From Betaproteobacteria bacterium (GTDB taxonomy: Bacteria; Pseudomonadota; Gammaproteobacteria; Burkholderiales; SG8-39): a stretch of 64,000 nt of DNA. Numbering within the stretch: the stretch's first letter is position 1; every line of letters begins with the position of its first letter. The notes under the pieces were generated by a model. That model searched no databases. It was not told where the DNA came from and was given only the letters and a program-made list of their open reading frames with translations. Of this stretch, positions 41,541 through 50,923 are shown one piece after another. The DNA lies in assembly GCA_947482825.1 (NCBI GenBank), contig CANKMT010000004.1, forward strand, positions 22,390 through 86,389. The letters run 5' to 3'. Position numbers and translations under genes: made by a program.

Positions 41541-42779
41541 TTAGTTGCGCGCCTTGTCGTAGGGCAGCAGGTCGCCGGACTTAAACGCCGCGGGGGCGAT
41601 GATGATCTGCTTGCCGGGCAGGCGGAACTGCTCGAGGTCCTTGCCCTTGATGCCGCGGAACTGCGCCATCACGACGCGAGGGGTGGTCCACTCGCCGACC
41701 GTGTCGAACTTGATCTCGCCGACCATCGTCTTCATCACGTTCTTGCGCAGGTACTCGGCGAGAACCTTGTCGTCGAGACTCTTGGTCGCGCCGATGGCTT
41801 GCTCGAGCATTTGCCCGATCGCGTAGTTGAACGGCGGCAGGTAAAAGCCCAGCGGATCGACTTTTTCCGCCTTGGCTCTCACCGAATAACGGTCCAGGAA
41901 GCCCTTGACCGCCGGATTCGTCATCGTCTTCTCGGGCACGTAGCTGTTGTAGTTCACGAACCCGTTGAGCAGCGGCCCCAGCGCCTCCATGATCGGCGCG
42001 AACTGCAGGCCGACCATGCCGCCGCCGATGATCTTGACCGTCGGGCCGACGCCGATCTCGGCCACGGCGCGCACAATCGCGGCGGACTCGGCCGGGTACG
42101 AGCAGATGAACACGATGTCGGCCTTGGCAGCGCGCACGGCGCGGATGATCGACGAGAAGTCCACCGAATTGGGCGGATAGTTCTGGTCGTACACCGCCTG
42201 CAGGCCCTTGGCCTTCGCGATCGCGCGGCCGCCGGTGCACAGGTTCTGCGCGAACTCGGCATCGGCCGCCATGAAGGCGATGGTCTTGCCCCCAAGCTGT
42301 TGCGCGGCATCCAGGAACGGGCCGCCCCACGCGAGCGCGCCTGCGCCCCAGGGTGCGTTGTTGAACCACATGTCGTGCTTGATCTGGGCGTTGACGTCGA
42401 ACGAGAAATTGCCCATCAGCAGCTTGTTCCGCTGCTTGACCAGCGGCATGATCGGCGCGGTCACGTTGGTACCGTACGGCGCGATCAGAAGATCGACCTT
42501 GTCGATGTCGAGCAGCTTGGTATAGATGCCGGGGACGATCGACGGGTTGGTCTGGTCGTCGTAGGAGATCAGTTCGACCTTGCGCCCGAGCATCCCGCCC
42601 TTGGCGTTTACGTCGTCGCGCCAGATCTGCAGCGCGAGTAGCGCGGCCTTGCCGCCGCCACCGAGCGGCCCGGTCTGCGCGATGCCGATGCCGATCTTGA
42701 TTGGCTGCTGCGCCTGCGCCGAGGCGCCGAGAATTGCCGCGGCCGCGAACGCCGCAACCAGTTTGAGAATTGTTTTCAT
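41541..42779 (-). CDS. Branched-chain amino acid/amide-type ABC binding protein
   Basis: A 412-residue periplasmic-binding protein of type I fold (LivK/AmiC-like). Signal peptide with cleavage near ASAQAQ; then KIGIGIAQTGPLGGGGKAAL and VDLLIAPYGTNVTAPIMP, as in amide and aromatic-acid receptors. It is the first gene of the five-gene liv operon, 39 bases before livH. It is longer than LivK (about 370), as is common in receptors for aromatic or amide compounds. The ligand is unknown. Confidence 0.9.
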   Translation of the reverse strand: MKTILKLVAAFAAAAILGASAQAQQPIKIGIGIAQTGPLGGGGKAALLALQIWRDDVNAKGGMLGRKVELISYDDQTNPSIVPGIYTKLLDIDKVDLLIAPYGTNVTAPIMPLVKQRNKLLMGNFSFDVNAQIKHDMWFNNAPWGAGALAWGGPFLDAAQQLGGKTIAFMAADAEFAQNLCTGGRAIAKAKGLQAVYDQNYPPNSVDFSSIIRAVRAAKADIVFICSYPAESAAIVRAVAEIGVGPTVKIIGGGMVGLQFAPIMEALGPLLNGFVNYNSYVPEKTMTNPAVKGFLDRYSVRAKAEKVDPLGFYLPPFNYAIGQMLEQAIGATKSLDDKVLAEYLRKNVMKTMVGEIKFDTVGEWTTPRVVMAQFRGIKGKDLEQFRLPGKQIIIAPAAFKSGDLLPYDKARN

Positions 42780-42920
42780 GGTTTTCCTCCTCCAAAGTTC
42801 ACCGCGCCGATGCTGAACGTGATTGCCGGCCCTGTCAATTCGACGGCATGAGCGTTGACGCACGGGGCCCGGTTCGATAACTTCCCTGGATCAGTCCGTT
42901 TTCAGCGGGATGGAGGAATC

Positions 42921-43502
42921 ATGGCCTATCAGGAAATTCTGCCGCGGCGCGGCATCGCGCGAGACGAGATGCTCAAGCGCGTCGCGCGCTTCGACAAACT
43001 CAAGGGCTCCGACGGCGGGCTGCCCGACAGCAAGGCGCCCGAATGCGAGCGAACGCTCTACAACGTAATCGGCTTCCAGCCACCTGAAGGGGAAGGCGAA
43101 GGCATGCAATCGCCGGTCGGCGAGAACGCTGCGCGCCTTGCCGCGATCCCGATTTCCGAAGGCTTCAACCTCGGCTATTGCCGCGCAAAGCCCGGCAAGG
43201 GGCCGATGATGCACAACCACGACACCAACGAAACGTTCATCCCGATGACTGGCATCTGGCGCTGCAGTTGGGAGAACGAATCGGGCGGGGTGGAACATGT
43301 CGACCTGAAGCCGTTGGACGTGGTGTCCTTCCCGCCGGGCGCGATCCGGCGCTTCATGAATGTCTCGAACGAGCGCAACGACCCGGACGAGGAATCGATC
43401 CTGATGTTCGTGATCGGCGGCAACGCGCCGCGCGCGGAGTTCACCAGCCAGGCGATGGGCGAACTGGAAGCCGCGGGTGTGTGGCCGCCGAAACCCGCTT
43501 AG
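42921..43502 (+). CDS. Cupin-domain protein
   Basis: A 193-residue protein with a beta-barrel region. The motif GKGPMMHNHDTNETFIPMTGIWRCSW gives two His and one Glu of a cupin metal site, and DVVSFPPGAIRRFMNVSNE the second cupin motif. A tggaggaatc site precedes the ATG. The N-terminal 60 residues are not part of the cupin fold. It is divergent from the Liv binding-protein gene, so it might act on the imported compound (inference). Metal-dependent isomerase or dioxygenase are possibilities. Confidence 0.82.
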   Translation: MAYQEILPRRGIARDEMLKRVARFDKLKGSDGGLPDSKAPECERTLYNVIGFQPPEGEGEGMQSPVGENAARLAAIPISEGFNLGYCRAKPGKGPMMHNHDTNETFIPMTGIWRCSWENESGGVEHVDLKPLDVVSFPPGAIRRFMNVSNERNDPDEESILMFVIGGNAPRAEFTSQAMGELEAAGVWPPKPA

Positions 43503-43550
43503 TTGCCTATCGGTGCGGTGTCCCGGTCCCGATACACCAACTGGCCGTAT

Positions 43551-43581
43551 AGCCAAGCCGGGCGCGGACTTTCGAAAGTAA
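43551..43581 (+). repeat. Dispersed IS-end-like repeat, copy C
   Basis: The string AGCCAAGCCGGGCGCGGACTTTC is close to copy D at 61609-61642 and shares the GCGCGGACTTTC core with copy B. It lies in the 106-base gap between convergent cupin and VWA genes, with no other feature. Confidence 0.35.
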
Positions 43582-43608
43582 ATGTTGAGGAATTGAGCCT
43601 CGAAAGGC

Positions 43609-44661
43609 TCACCCGCGCCGGCGGAACCAGAGCAGGCTCAGGATCATCGCACCGAGCGCCAACACCGCCGCCGCTGCGCTGAACAGCGCGCTGACCTCCG
43701 TTTCCCTGCGTTCCAACGCAAACTTCTTGTTCAAACTGTCGTAGACCTTCCGCATTTCCGCGGCGGTGCCTGCATGGAAATACTCGGCGCCCGTGATCGA
43801 CGCAACCGCCTTGAGCGTCGGTTCGTCCAGGCGCGCATAGAACGAGAAACCCTCCGAACCGACCAGCGCGCCATTGACTGTGCCGAAGCCGACCGTGAAC
43901 ACGCGCACCCCGTAATCGGCGGCGATCTTCGCGATCTCGATGGGGTCGGGCCCGGTGGTGCGCCGGCCGTCGCTGATCAGGATCACGGCGCCGCCTGTAT
44001 AGGAGCCGGGGGCGACGGGCTTGTGTTCCTTCTTCGCCGCCTTCTTGGCCGAGCGATCCAGCGGCGAGGCCCCGCCGCTCGAAAATCCGTTGCCGTAGAC
44101 GGCGGCCTGCAGGTCGAATCCCTCTTCCGGGAACAGCGTGGCTAGCGAAAGCAGGAGGCCGCTGCCGGTCGCGGTGGCGCGTTGCAGCTGGAACCGGTTG
44201 ATCGCGGCGAGCATTTCCTCGCGGTTCTCGGTCGGCGTCTGCACGATCGAGGCGGTACCCGCAAACGTGACGATGCCCAGGCGCACGTCCTTAGGCAGTT
44301 CGTTGATGAATTCTCGCGCGGCCGCCTGCGCCGCACTGATGCGCGTGGGCTCGACATCCGTGGCCAGCATGCTGCGGGAAACGTCCATGGCGAGCACGAT
44401 GGTGAGGAACTGCGAAGGCAGCGTGACCACCGCAGTCGGCCGCGCCGTTGCGACGATCGCTGCACCGATGGCAAGCAGGAACAGCGCCGGGGGCAGATGG
44501 CGGCGAATCTTCTGGCCCGGGCCCATGGCCGCGCGCACCAGCGCCAGATTCGTGTAGCTGATCGCCTCTTTCTTCCGCCGGCGCAGTGCGTACACATACG
44601 CAGCGGCAAGGGTCGGCAGCACCAGCAACAGCCAGAGCAGGTCCGGCCAAAGGAAACGCAT
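43609..44661 (-). CDS. VWA-domain (BatA/BatB-like) membrane protein
   Basis: A 350-residue protein: two N-terminal membrane helices (residues about 5-25 and 55-75), a von Willebrand A domain with the metal-binding MIDAS motif DVSRS, a later ISDGRRTTGPDP, and a C-terminal helix before FRRRG. It is a paralogue of the VWA protein at 47744-48802 and stands alone on the other strand. Bat-type proteins sit in the inner membrane facing the periplasm, in complexes with MoxR ATPases. The function is probably chaperone or metal/redox enzyme maturation. Confidence 0.88.
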   Translation of the reverse strand: MRFLWPDLLWLLLVLPTLAAAYVYALRRRKKEAISYTNLALVRAAMGPGQKIRRHLPPALFLLAIGAAIVATARPTAVVTLPSQFLTIVLAMDVSRSMLATDVEPTRISAAQAAAREFINELPKDVRLGIVTFAGTASIVQTPTENREEMLAAINRFQLQRATATGSGLLLSLATLFPEEGFDLQAAVYGNGFSSGGASPLDRSAKKAAKKEHKPVAPGSYTGGAVILISDGRRTTGPDPIEIAKIAADYGVRVFTVGFGTVNGALVGSEGFSFYARLDEPTLKAVASITGAEYFHAGTAAEMRKVYDSLNKKFALERRETEVSALFSAAAAVLALGAMILSLLWFRRRG

Positions 44662-44800
44662 GAAGACTCCTTGCGGGGCTCGCAGTACAACTTCACTTGC
44701 TGAACTCTATCATCGCCCGACGGCGAAACGACGAATGTACCCATCGCTCGGCGCGTGTTAACTTTCGCTGCGATGAAGCCGGCCGCTTAACGAATAGAAA

Positions 44801-45712
44801 ATGAAACGCGCAGCACTCTATAGCAGCACACCGCGCACCAACGTGGAGCGTTCGTCGCCCAACGCGGTCGAGCAGCCGCCTGAGCCGCGGCGCACGGCGC
44901 GGCAGCGGATTGCAGCGTTCGGCGGCCGTCACGAGCGATTGTTCCTGCTTTTGGCCGGCGCACTGATCGCGGGCGGGGCGGTGCTCGCGACACTAGCCCT
45001 GCAACCAGCGCCGCGGGAACTGGAGCAGGAGGATGTCGACGCCGCGGTGCTCCACACTTTGGAGAACAAGACCCTGCCTTCGCGCGCGGCCAAGGCGGCC
45101 GAATCGGTGCGCGAGGCCGTGGTGCGCGTGCGCGGCTACTACGAGGACGCGAACGATCCCAAGAGCGAGGACATCCCGCGCGGGGTCGGCACCGGCGTGG
45201 TCATCATCGACAATGGCACGATCCTCACCAACCTGCACGTGGTGCAGGGCGCCAAGCGGGTGACCGTAGTCTTTTACGACGGGTCTGAATCCGAGGCCGA
45301 GTTCATTGGAGCCCAGCCCGACAACGACCTTGCCGTAATCCGCGCCAAGTCGATTCCCGACGATCTCCCCGCAGCAACGCTTGGATCGACCGCGCGCCTC
45401 CAGCCGGGCGACGAAGTGGTGGCCGTCGGCTTTCCTTTCGGCATCGGCCCGTCGATCTCGGCCGGGGTGGTGTCCGGCCTGAACAGGGAATTCGTGTCGG
45501 AAAAAGGGCAGCGTTCGATCAAGGGCCTGATCCAGTTCGACGCGGCCGCGAACCCGGGCAACTCAGGCGGGCCGCTGGTGACCATGGGCGGCGAAGTGGT
45601 CGGCATCGTGACTGCGATCCTCAACCCGACCAAGGCCGGGACCTTCATCGGCATCGGTTTCGCGGCAACTATCGAAAGCGCAGGCATGGCGGTCGGCATA
45701 CCGCCCTTCTAG
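44801..45712 (+). CDS. DegP-like (S1C) trypsin-type serine protease without PDZ
   Basis: A 303-residue membrane-anchored protease. After about 50 cytoplasmic residues comes one helix (LFLLLAGALIAGGAVLATLAL); the catalytic triad is His in LTNLHVVQGAK, Asp in QPDNDLAVIRAKS and Ser in NPGNSGGPLV. The PDZ domain usual in DegP/HtrA is missing; the protein ends after the chymotrypsin fold. Co-transcribed with moxR (13-base gap), it may process proteins of the MoxR/VWA complex. Confidence 0.9.
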   Translation: MKRAALYSSTPRTNVERSSPNAVEQPPEPRRTARQRIAAFGGRHERLFLLLAGALIAGGAVLATLALQPAPRELEQEDVDAAVLHTLENKTLPSRAAKAAESVREAVVRVRGYYEDANDPKSEDIPRGVGTGVVIIDNGTILTNLHVVQGAKRVTVVFYDGSESEAEFIGAQPDNDLAVIRAKSIPDDLPAATLGSTARLQPGDEVVAVGFPFGIGPSISAGVVSGLNREFVSEKGQRSIKGLIQFDAAANPGNSGGPLVTMGGEVVGIVTAILNPTKAGTFIGIGFAATIESAGMAVGIPPF

Positions 45713-45725
45713 GAGAGACAGCGAC

Positions 45726-46745
45726 ATGGACGAAAGGGTAAGGTTGGCAGACTCGGCCGGGGCCGCGGCGCTAATGGAGAGCGTGCTCTACGAGGTCAAG
45801 CGCGTGGTCGTCGGGCAGGATCACTTCCTCGAAAGGGTGATGGTGGCGATCCTCGCGCAGGGACACCTGCTGGTCGAGGGCGTGCCCGGCCTGGCGAAGA
45901 CGCTCACCGTAAAAACGCTCGCGCGCGCGGTGCGCGGGCAGTTCAAGCGCATCCAGTTCACGCCGGACCTGCTGCCCGCGGATCTCATCGGCACGCGCAT
46001 CTACAACCAGAAGTCGGGTGAATTCGGCACTTCGCTTGGGCCGGTGTTCACCAACTTGTTGCTCGCCGACGAGATCAACCGCGCGCCGGCCAAGGTGCAA
46101 AGTGCGCTGCTCGAAGTGATGCAGGAAAGGCAGGTGACCATTGCCGGCGAAACGCACTTCGTGCCGGAACCTTTCCTCGTCATGGCGACCCAGAACCCGA
46201 TCGAGACCGAGGGCACCTACCCGCTGCCCGAAGCGCAGGTCGACCGCTTCATGATGAAAGTGCTGGTCGGCTACCCGAGCGAGGAAGAGGAGTTCGCGAT
46301 CGTCCAGCGCGTGACCAGCCCGGCGACCGAGGTCGCCGCGGCGGCCACGACCGCGCAGTTGATGGTGCTGCAGGAGGAATGCCGCAAGTGTTATGTGGAT
46401 CCGGGCCTCATCAGCTACGCGGTCAAGCTGGTGGCCGCCACGCGCGATCCGGCGCGGTTCGGCCTCAAGGATCTGGCGCGCTACATCACTTTCGGCGCCA
46501 GCCCGCGGGCCACGATCAACCTGATCGAAGGCGCGAGGGCGATGGCCTTTCTGCGCGGCCGAAGCTACGCGCTGCCCGAGGACGTGACCGACCTGGTGCC
46601 GGACGTGTTCCGGCATCGCCTCGTGCTGTCGTACGAAGCGCTTTCGGACGCGCTCACCGCCGACGCGGTCATCATGCAGGTCCTCAAGGCGGTGCCCCGA
46701 CCGGAGAAGCCGCTCGAGGGGCACGTGCGGGTCGCCTCGGCATAG
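45726..46745 (+). CDS. MoxR-family AAA+ ATPase
   Basis: A 339-residue AAA+ protein: Walker A EGVPGLAKT, Walker B LLLADEINRAPAKVQ, sensor 1 MATQNPIETEGTYPLPEAQ with the arginine-finger region, and the C-terminal lid. Typical of the MRP group of MoxR proteins, which are chaperones for complex enzymes such as molybdenum or methanol dehydrogenases. It is followed six bases later by DUF58 and then by a VWA gene, the classic trio. Confidence 0.95.
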   Translation: MDERVRLADSAGAAALMESVLYEVKRVVVGQDHFLERVMVAILAQGHLLVEGVPGLAKTLTVKTLARAVRGQFKRIQFTPDLLPADLIGTRIYNQKSGEFGTSLGPVFTNLLLADEINRAPAKVQSALLEVMQERQVTIAGETHFVPEPFLVMATQNPIETEGTYPLPEAQVDRFMMKVLVGYPSEEEEFAIVQRVTSPATEVAAAATTAQLMVLQEECRKCYVDPGLISYAVKLVAATRDPARFGLKDLARYITFGASPRATINLIEGARAMAFLRGRSYALPEDVTDLVPDVFRHRLVLSYEALSDALTADAVIMQVLKAVPRPEKPLEGHVRVASA

Positions 46746-46750
46746 GCCCG

Positions 46751-47740
46751 ATGGCCGAGGGAAAACCTGCGGGCGAAGGCGCCCGCGCCGCGAAGGAGGC
46801 CGAGCGCCTGTTGCAGCGGCTCGAGTGGACGGTCATCCGGCGTCTCGAGGGCGTCCTGCAGGGCGATTACCGGACGCTCTTTCGCGGCTTCGGCATGGAC
46901 TTCGCCGACCTGCACGAATACCAGGCGCAGGATGACGTGCGCTACATCGACTGGAACGTCACCGCGCGCATGCAGGTTCCGTATGTGCGCGAGTTCCAGG
47001 AGGACCGCGAAATCGCCGCCTGGTTCCTCGCGGACCTCAGCGGCTCTCTGGATTTCGGCTCTCAATCGGTGCGCAAGCGCATGCTTGCCGCCGAACTCGT
47101 CGCGGTGCTCTCGCGCCTGCTCACGCGCCGCGGAAACCGCGTCGGCGCGGTCCTCTATCGCGGCACCGGCCTGGCCGCAGAGAGCGCGATCCCCGCGCGG
47201 GCCGGGCGCATGCAGGTGCTGTACATGCTCGACCGCATGATGCGGCCGCCGGCAACCAAGGGCGGTGCGCGTACTCATGACACCGACCTCGGCGAACTGC
47301 TCGCACGCGCGCAACATGCGATCAAGCGCCGCTCGGTGATCTTCCTGATTTCCGATTTCGTCAGCCGGCCCGGCTGGGAGCGGCCGCTCGGATTGCTTGC
47401 CCGCAAGCACGAGATCGTTGCGGTCCGCCTGTGCGATCCGCTCGAACGCGAGCTGCCCGATCTCGGCATGGTCGTGATGCAGGACGCCGAGACCGGCGAG
47501 CAGCTTTTCGTCGACACGCACGACAAGGGATTCAGGAAGCGGTTTGCCAAGGTGGCTGCCGAACGCGAACAGGCGCTGCGCGAAGCCCTCGCCTCCGCCG
47601 GCATCGACTGCCTGGAGCTGTCCACGCACGAGCCGATCGACGGTGCATTGCTACGTTTTTCGCGCATGAGGAAACAGCGCAGCCAGCTTTCGGCCGGCGC
47701 GAGTCTTGCGGGCGCGACAGCCCGCGTCTTCGCGGGCTGA
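46751..47740 (+). CDS. DUF58-domain protein (MoxR partner)
   Basis: A 329-residue protein with the DUF58 core: GDYRTLFRGFGMDFADLHEYQAQDDVRYIDWNVTARM and the RREFQEDREIA-like region, then a VWA-like C-terminal half (IFLISDFVSRPGWE). It lacks obvious membrane helices. DUF58 proteins accompany MoxR ATPases and VWA proteins, probably as the interaction partner. Gaps of 5 and 3 bases to neighbours show one operon. Confidence 0.93.
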   Translation: MAEGKPAGEGARAAKEAERLLQRLEWTVIRRLEGVLQGDYRTLFRGFGMDFADLHEYQAQDDVRYIDWNVTARMQVPYVREFQEDREIAAWFLADLSGSLDFGSQSVRKRMLAAELVAVLSRLLTRRGNRVGAVLYRGTGLAAESAIPARAGRMQVLYMLDRMMRPPATKGGARTHDTDLGELLARAQHAIKRRSVIFLISDFVSRPGWERPLGLLARKHEIVAVRLCDPLERELPDLGMVVMQDAETGEQLFVDTHDKGFRKRFAKVAAEREQALREALASAGIDCLELSTHEPIDGALLRFSRMRKQRSQLSAGASLAGATARVFAG

Positions 47741-47743
47741 GCA

Positions 47744-48802
47744 ATGATCGACCCGGCTTCGCTCACGGTCCAATGGCCCACGATGCTGTGGTTGCTGGCC
47801 GCGCTGCCGTTGCTGGCGGGGTTTCATGCATGGCAGCGCTTGCGCGAGCAACGCCGCATCTTGCGCTATGCCGGGCTCGGCTCACTCGATGCGCCCACCG
47901 GCCGCATGGCACGCCTGCGCCGCATCGTGCCGCCGGTGTTGATGTTCCTCGGCCTCGCGGCGCTGCTGGTGGCGATCGCGCGCCCTCAGGCCGCGTTGGT
48001 CATGCCGGCCCGGGTCGAGACCATCATCCTGGCGATGGACGTTTCCGGAAGCATGAAGGCGACCGACATTGCGCCGGATCGCATCACCGCTGCCCGGAAT
48101 GCCGCCAAGGCGTTCATCGACGAGCAGCCCGGCAAAGTCCGCATCGGCGTCGTGTCGATCGCTGCATCGGCCGCGGTGGCGCAATCCCCGACCGACAACC
48201 GCGAGCAGATCCTGCAGGCCCTCGACCGGTTCCAGCTGCAGCGCGGCACCGCACTCGGCAGCGGCCTGATCATCTCGCTGGCCACTTTGGTGCCGGAGGC
48301 CGGCATCAATCCGGAAAAGATCATTTCGGGCAAACCGCCGTTCCCACCGGGGGGCATCTTCCCCGGTTACGGCACCCCGGAGTTCAAGCCGATCGCGCCC
48401 GCCTCGAACGGGTCGGCGGTTATCGTGCTGCTCTCCGACGGGCAGAGCAACATGGGGCCCGACCCGGTCGCGATGGCGACGATCGCAGCCGAGCATGGCA
48501 TCCGCGTCTACACGGTCGGCGTCGGCACGCCGGAGGGCACGACGTTGAGCGCCAACGGCTGGTCGATGCGCGTAAGGCTGGACGAGGATGCGCTCAAGAA
48601 GATCGCGGCGACCACTCGCGCCGACTACTTTCGTGCAAGCGATGCGACTGCATTGAAGAAGATCTACGCCAAACTCAGCGCTCGCCTCGTCCTCGAGAAG
48701 CGGCAGACCATGGAAATCACCGCCTTGTTCGCGGGCCTTGGCGCCTTGCTCGCCTTGTGCGCGGCGCTCCTGTCGCTGTCATGGTTCAATCGGATCATCT
48801 GA
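47744..48802 (+). CDS. VWA-domain (BatA/BatB-like) membrane protein
   Basis: A 352-residue protein with the same layout as its paralogue at 43609-44661: N-terminal helices, MIDAS motif MDVSGSMKATDIAPDR, LLSDGQSNMGPDP, and a C-terminal helix. The sequence between the VWA strands contains a proline/glycine-rich insert. It is the last gene of the protease-MoxR-DUF58 operon and overlaps the convergent TPR-GT41 gene by 24 bases at the 3' end. Confidence 0.92.
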   Translation: MIDPASLTVQWPTMLWLLAALPLLAGFHAWQRLREQRRILRYAGLGSLDAPTGRMARLRRIVPPVLMFLGLAALLVAIARPQAALVMPARVETIILAMDVSGSMKATDIAPDRITAARNAAKAFIDEQPGKVRIGVVSIAASAAVAQSPTDNREQILQALDRFQLQRGTALGSGLIISLATLVPEAGINPEKIISGKPPFPPGGIFPGYGTPEFKPIAPASNGSAVIVLLSDGQSNMGPDPVAMATIAAEHGIRVYTVGVGTPEGTTLSANGWSMRVRLDEDALKKIAATTRADYFRASDATALKKIYAKLSARLVLEKRQTMEITALFAGLGALLALCAALLSLSWFNRII

Positions 48803-50866
48803 GCCGGCGCACCACGCGCGCCACCTCTCCCGGTAGCCCGCTTCGAGAGCCCGCATGAAAGCGGGGCGATCCATCAATGCAGAGGCACCGATGCGCTCAC
48901 GCATCTTGCGGCGCAATTCGGCCAGGCGCACCGCTTCGCCGGCCAGCCTTGCCGCGCAGCCGATGTAGTTTTCGACGTCGCATGAAATCAGCTCCTCCAG
49001 ACCGGCATGCGCGAGGATGCTCGCCCCGACGCGCGCCGAGTGGCGGTCGCCGGAGAGCGCCACCACGGGCACGCCCATCCACAACGCCTCGAGAGTCGTA
49101 GTGGTGCCGTTGAACGGGAAAGGGTCGAGCGCGATGTCGACCTCGTGATAGCGCGCCAGGTGCGCCTGAAGCGTCGCCTCGACGGGCAGCACCGTGATGC
49201 GCCCTTCGGCCACGCCTTCGCGGCCGAACGCTTCGATGACCTGCGCGCGCGAGCCTCGATCGCCCAGACCCAAAGCCTTGAGGAGCAGACGGCTGTGCGG
49301 CACGCGCATCAGCAGCTGCGCCCAGGCGCAGATGACTTCGGGGGTGACCTTGGGAAGCACGTTGAATGAACCGAACGTAGTGAATCCGTTCGCGATCGAA
49401 GGCGGCGGCTGCACGGCCGGCGCCTCGGCCGGCGGCTGGAACGAAAGGAACGGCCCGGGCAACCTGAACAGCCGCTCGCTGTGGAATCCATCGCCGTCGC
49501 CTTGCGGGTCTGCATGGGCATCCGTGATGCGCCAGTCGATTGCGCCAAGGCCCGTGGTGTTCGGATAGCCGAGATAGGTCACCTGCACCGGTGCCGGTTG
49601 CAAGGCGAAAACGCCGAGCCGGTTCCCGGCGGTATGGCCCGAAAGGTCGACAAGGATGTCGATGCCGTCTTCACGGATCAGGCGCGCAGCTTCGGAGTCG
49701 CTCGATGTACTGATGTCATGCGCACCATCGACAAGGCCCAGCAAATGCGCCGTCATGCGATCGGGCAGCGCGACGTTGGAATAGCAGTGCACTTCGAAGG
49801 ACCTGCGGTCGTGATGGGTGAGCACGGGCTCGATGAAATAGGCCACCGAGTGGCGCCGGAAGTCGCCTGACACATAACCAATGCGCAACTTGCGCTTGGG
49901 GTCGCGGTGATTGGCGTGGCCGCTGCGCGCCGAGGCAAGCGGCGCCTCGTGCCTGCGCGCCCACTCGCGATGCTCCGCGTACACCTTTGCGCGCGTGTGC
50001 TTCGAAGTGTAATTCAGCAGCAAGAGAAAATTGCTTCGCGCGTCCCGGTCGCCGGGATCGAGTTCGAGTGCGCGCAGGAAACTCTGCTCGGCTTCGTCGA
50101 GCTTGCCCATGTCCTTGAGGCTGTTGCCAAGGCTGTTGTACGCCGCGCGGTACGCCGGCCTTAGTTCAGTTGCCCGGCGCAGGCTGGCGACCGATTCAGA
50201 TGCGCGCCCTTGCGCCTGCAGGGCCGTGCCCAGATTGTTGTGCGCTTCGGGCAGGCCGGGGTCGAGGCGAATCGCTTCGCGCGCGCTTGCTTCGGCCTCG
50301 GCGCAACGGCCGAGTTCGCGAAGAACGTTCGCAAGGTTCGAGTGCGCAAGCGCCGCGCCCGGCTCGAGCAGCAGCACCTGCCGAAAGCAGGCCTCCGCCT
50401 CGGCGCGCCGCCCCAGCGCAAGCAGGGCATTGCCCAGGTTGTTATGCGCCGCCGGCCCCGGCGCGATGGCGATCACGCGGCGGTACATGGCGGCGGCTTC
50501 TTCCGGGCGTCCCAGTTTCTGCAGGAGGTCGCCCGCGTTCATCAGCGCACCTTCGTAGTCTTCTCGTTGTGCGATAGCGCGTTCGAGTGCGGCAAGCGCC
50601 TCGGCGTCGCGCCCGAGCGTTTCGAGTGCGTCGGCCAGCGCCACGTAGGCCTCCGGGAACGGCTCCCTGAGGCGCACGGCGTCGCGAAGCCTGGCCGCCG
50701 CCTCGCCGTACCTCTGCTCGGCGAGAAGGAGCAGCCCGAGGTTGAAATAGGCCGCCGCATTGCATTGGTCCGCCTCGATGGCCTGCCGGTAGAACCGCCC
50801 GGCCTCATCGATCCTGCCGGCCTCCTCGGCCGCGATGCCGAGTTCGATCAACCGCGGCGCCGTCAC
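48779..50866 (-). CDS. TPR-repeat O-GlcNAc transferase-like (GT41) protein
   Basis: A 695-residue protein. Residues about 1-290 are tandem tetratricopeptide repeats (for example AAAYFNLGLLLLAEQRYGEA and LPEAHNNLGTALQAQGRA). The C-terminal half is the GT41 glycosyltransferase domain: LRIGYVSGDFRRHSVAYF, VTYLGYPNTTGLGAIDWR, GSFNVLPKVTPEVICAWA, and the nucleotide-site LDPFPFNGTTTTLEALWMGVPVVAL. Bacterial relatives may modify proteins or glycans; substrates are unknown. It shares 24 bases with the convergent VWA gene. Confidence 0.93.
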   Translation of the reverse strand: MTAPRLIELGIAAEEAGRIDEAGRFYRQAIEADQCNAAAYFNLGLLLLAEQRYGEAAARLRDAVRLREPFPEAYVALADALETLGRDAEALAALERAIAQREDYEGALMNAGDLLQKLGRPEEAAAMYRRVIAIAPGPAAHNNLGNALLALGRRAEAEACFRQVLLLEPGAALAHSNLANVLRELGRCAEAEASAREAIRLDPGLPEAHNNLGTALQAQGRASESVASLRRATELRPAYRAAYNSLGNSLKDMGKLDEAEQSFLRALELDPGDRDARSNFLLLLNYTSKHTRAKVYAEHREWARRHEAPLASARSGHANHRDPKRKLRIGYVSGDFRRHSVAYFIEPVLTHHDRRSFEVHCYSNVALPDRMTAHLLGLVDGAHDISTSSDSEAARLIREDGIDILVDLSGHTAGNRLGVFALQPAPVQVTYLGYPNTTGLGAIDWRITDAHADPQGDGDGFHSERLFRLPGPFLSFQPPAEAPAVQPPPSIANGFTTFGSFNVLPKVTPEVICAWAQLLMRVPHSRLLLKALGLGDRGSRAQVIEAFGREGVAEGRITVLPVEATLQAHLARYHEVDIALDPFPFNGTTTTLEALWMGVPVVALSGDRHSARVGASILAHAGLEELISCDVENYIGCAARLAGEAVRLAELRRKMRERIGASALMDRPAFMRALEAGYRERWRAWCAGSDDPIEP

Positions 50867-50923
50867 TTTTCCAGCGTCCTTGAGGAAACGATTGGAAGCG
50901 TGCGCTCGGGAGCCATGTCCGGG

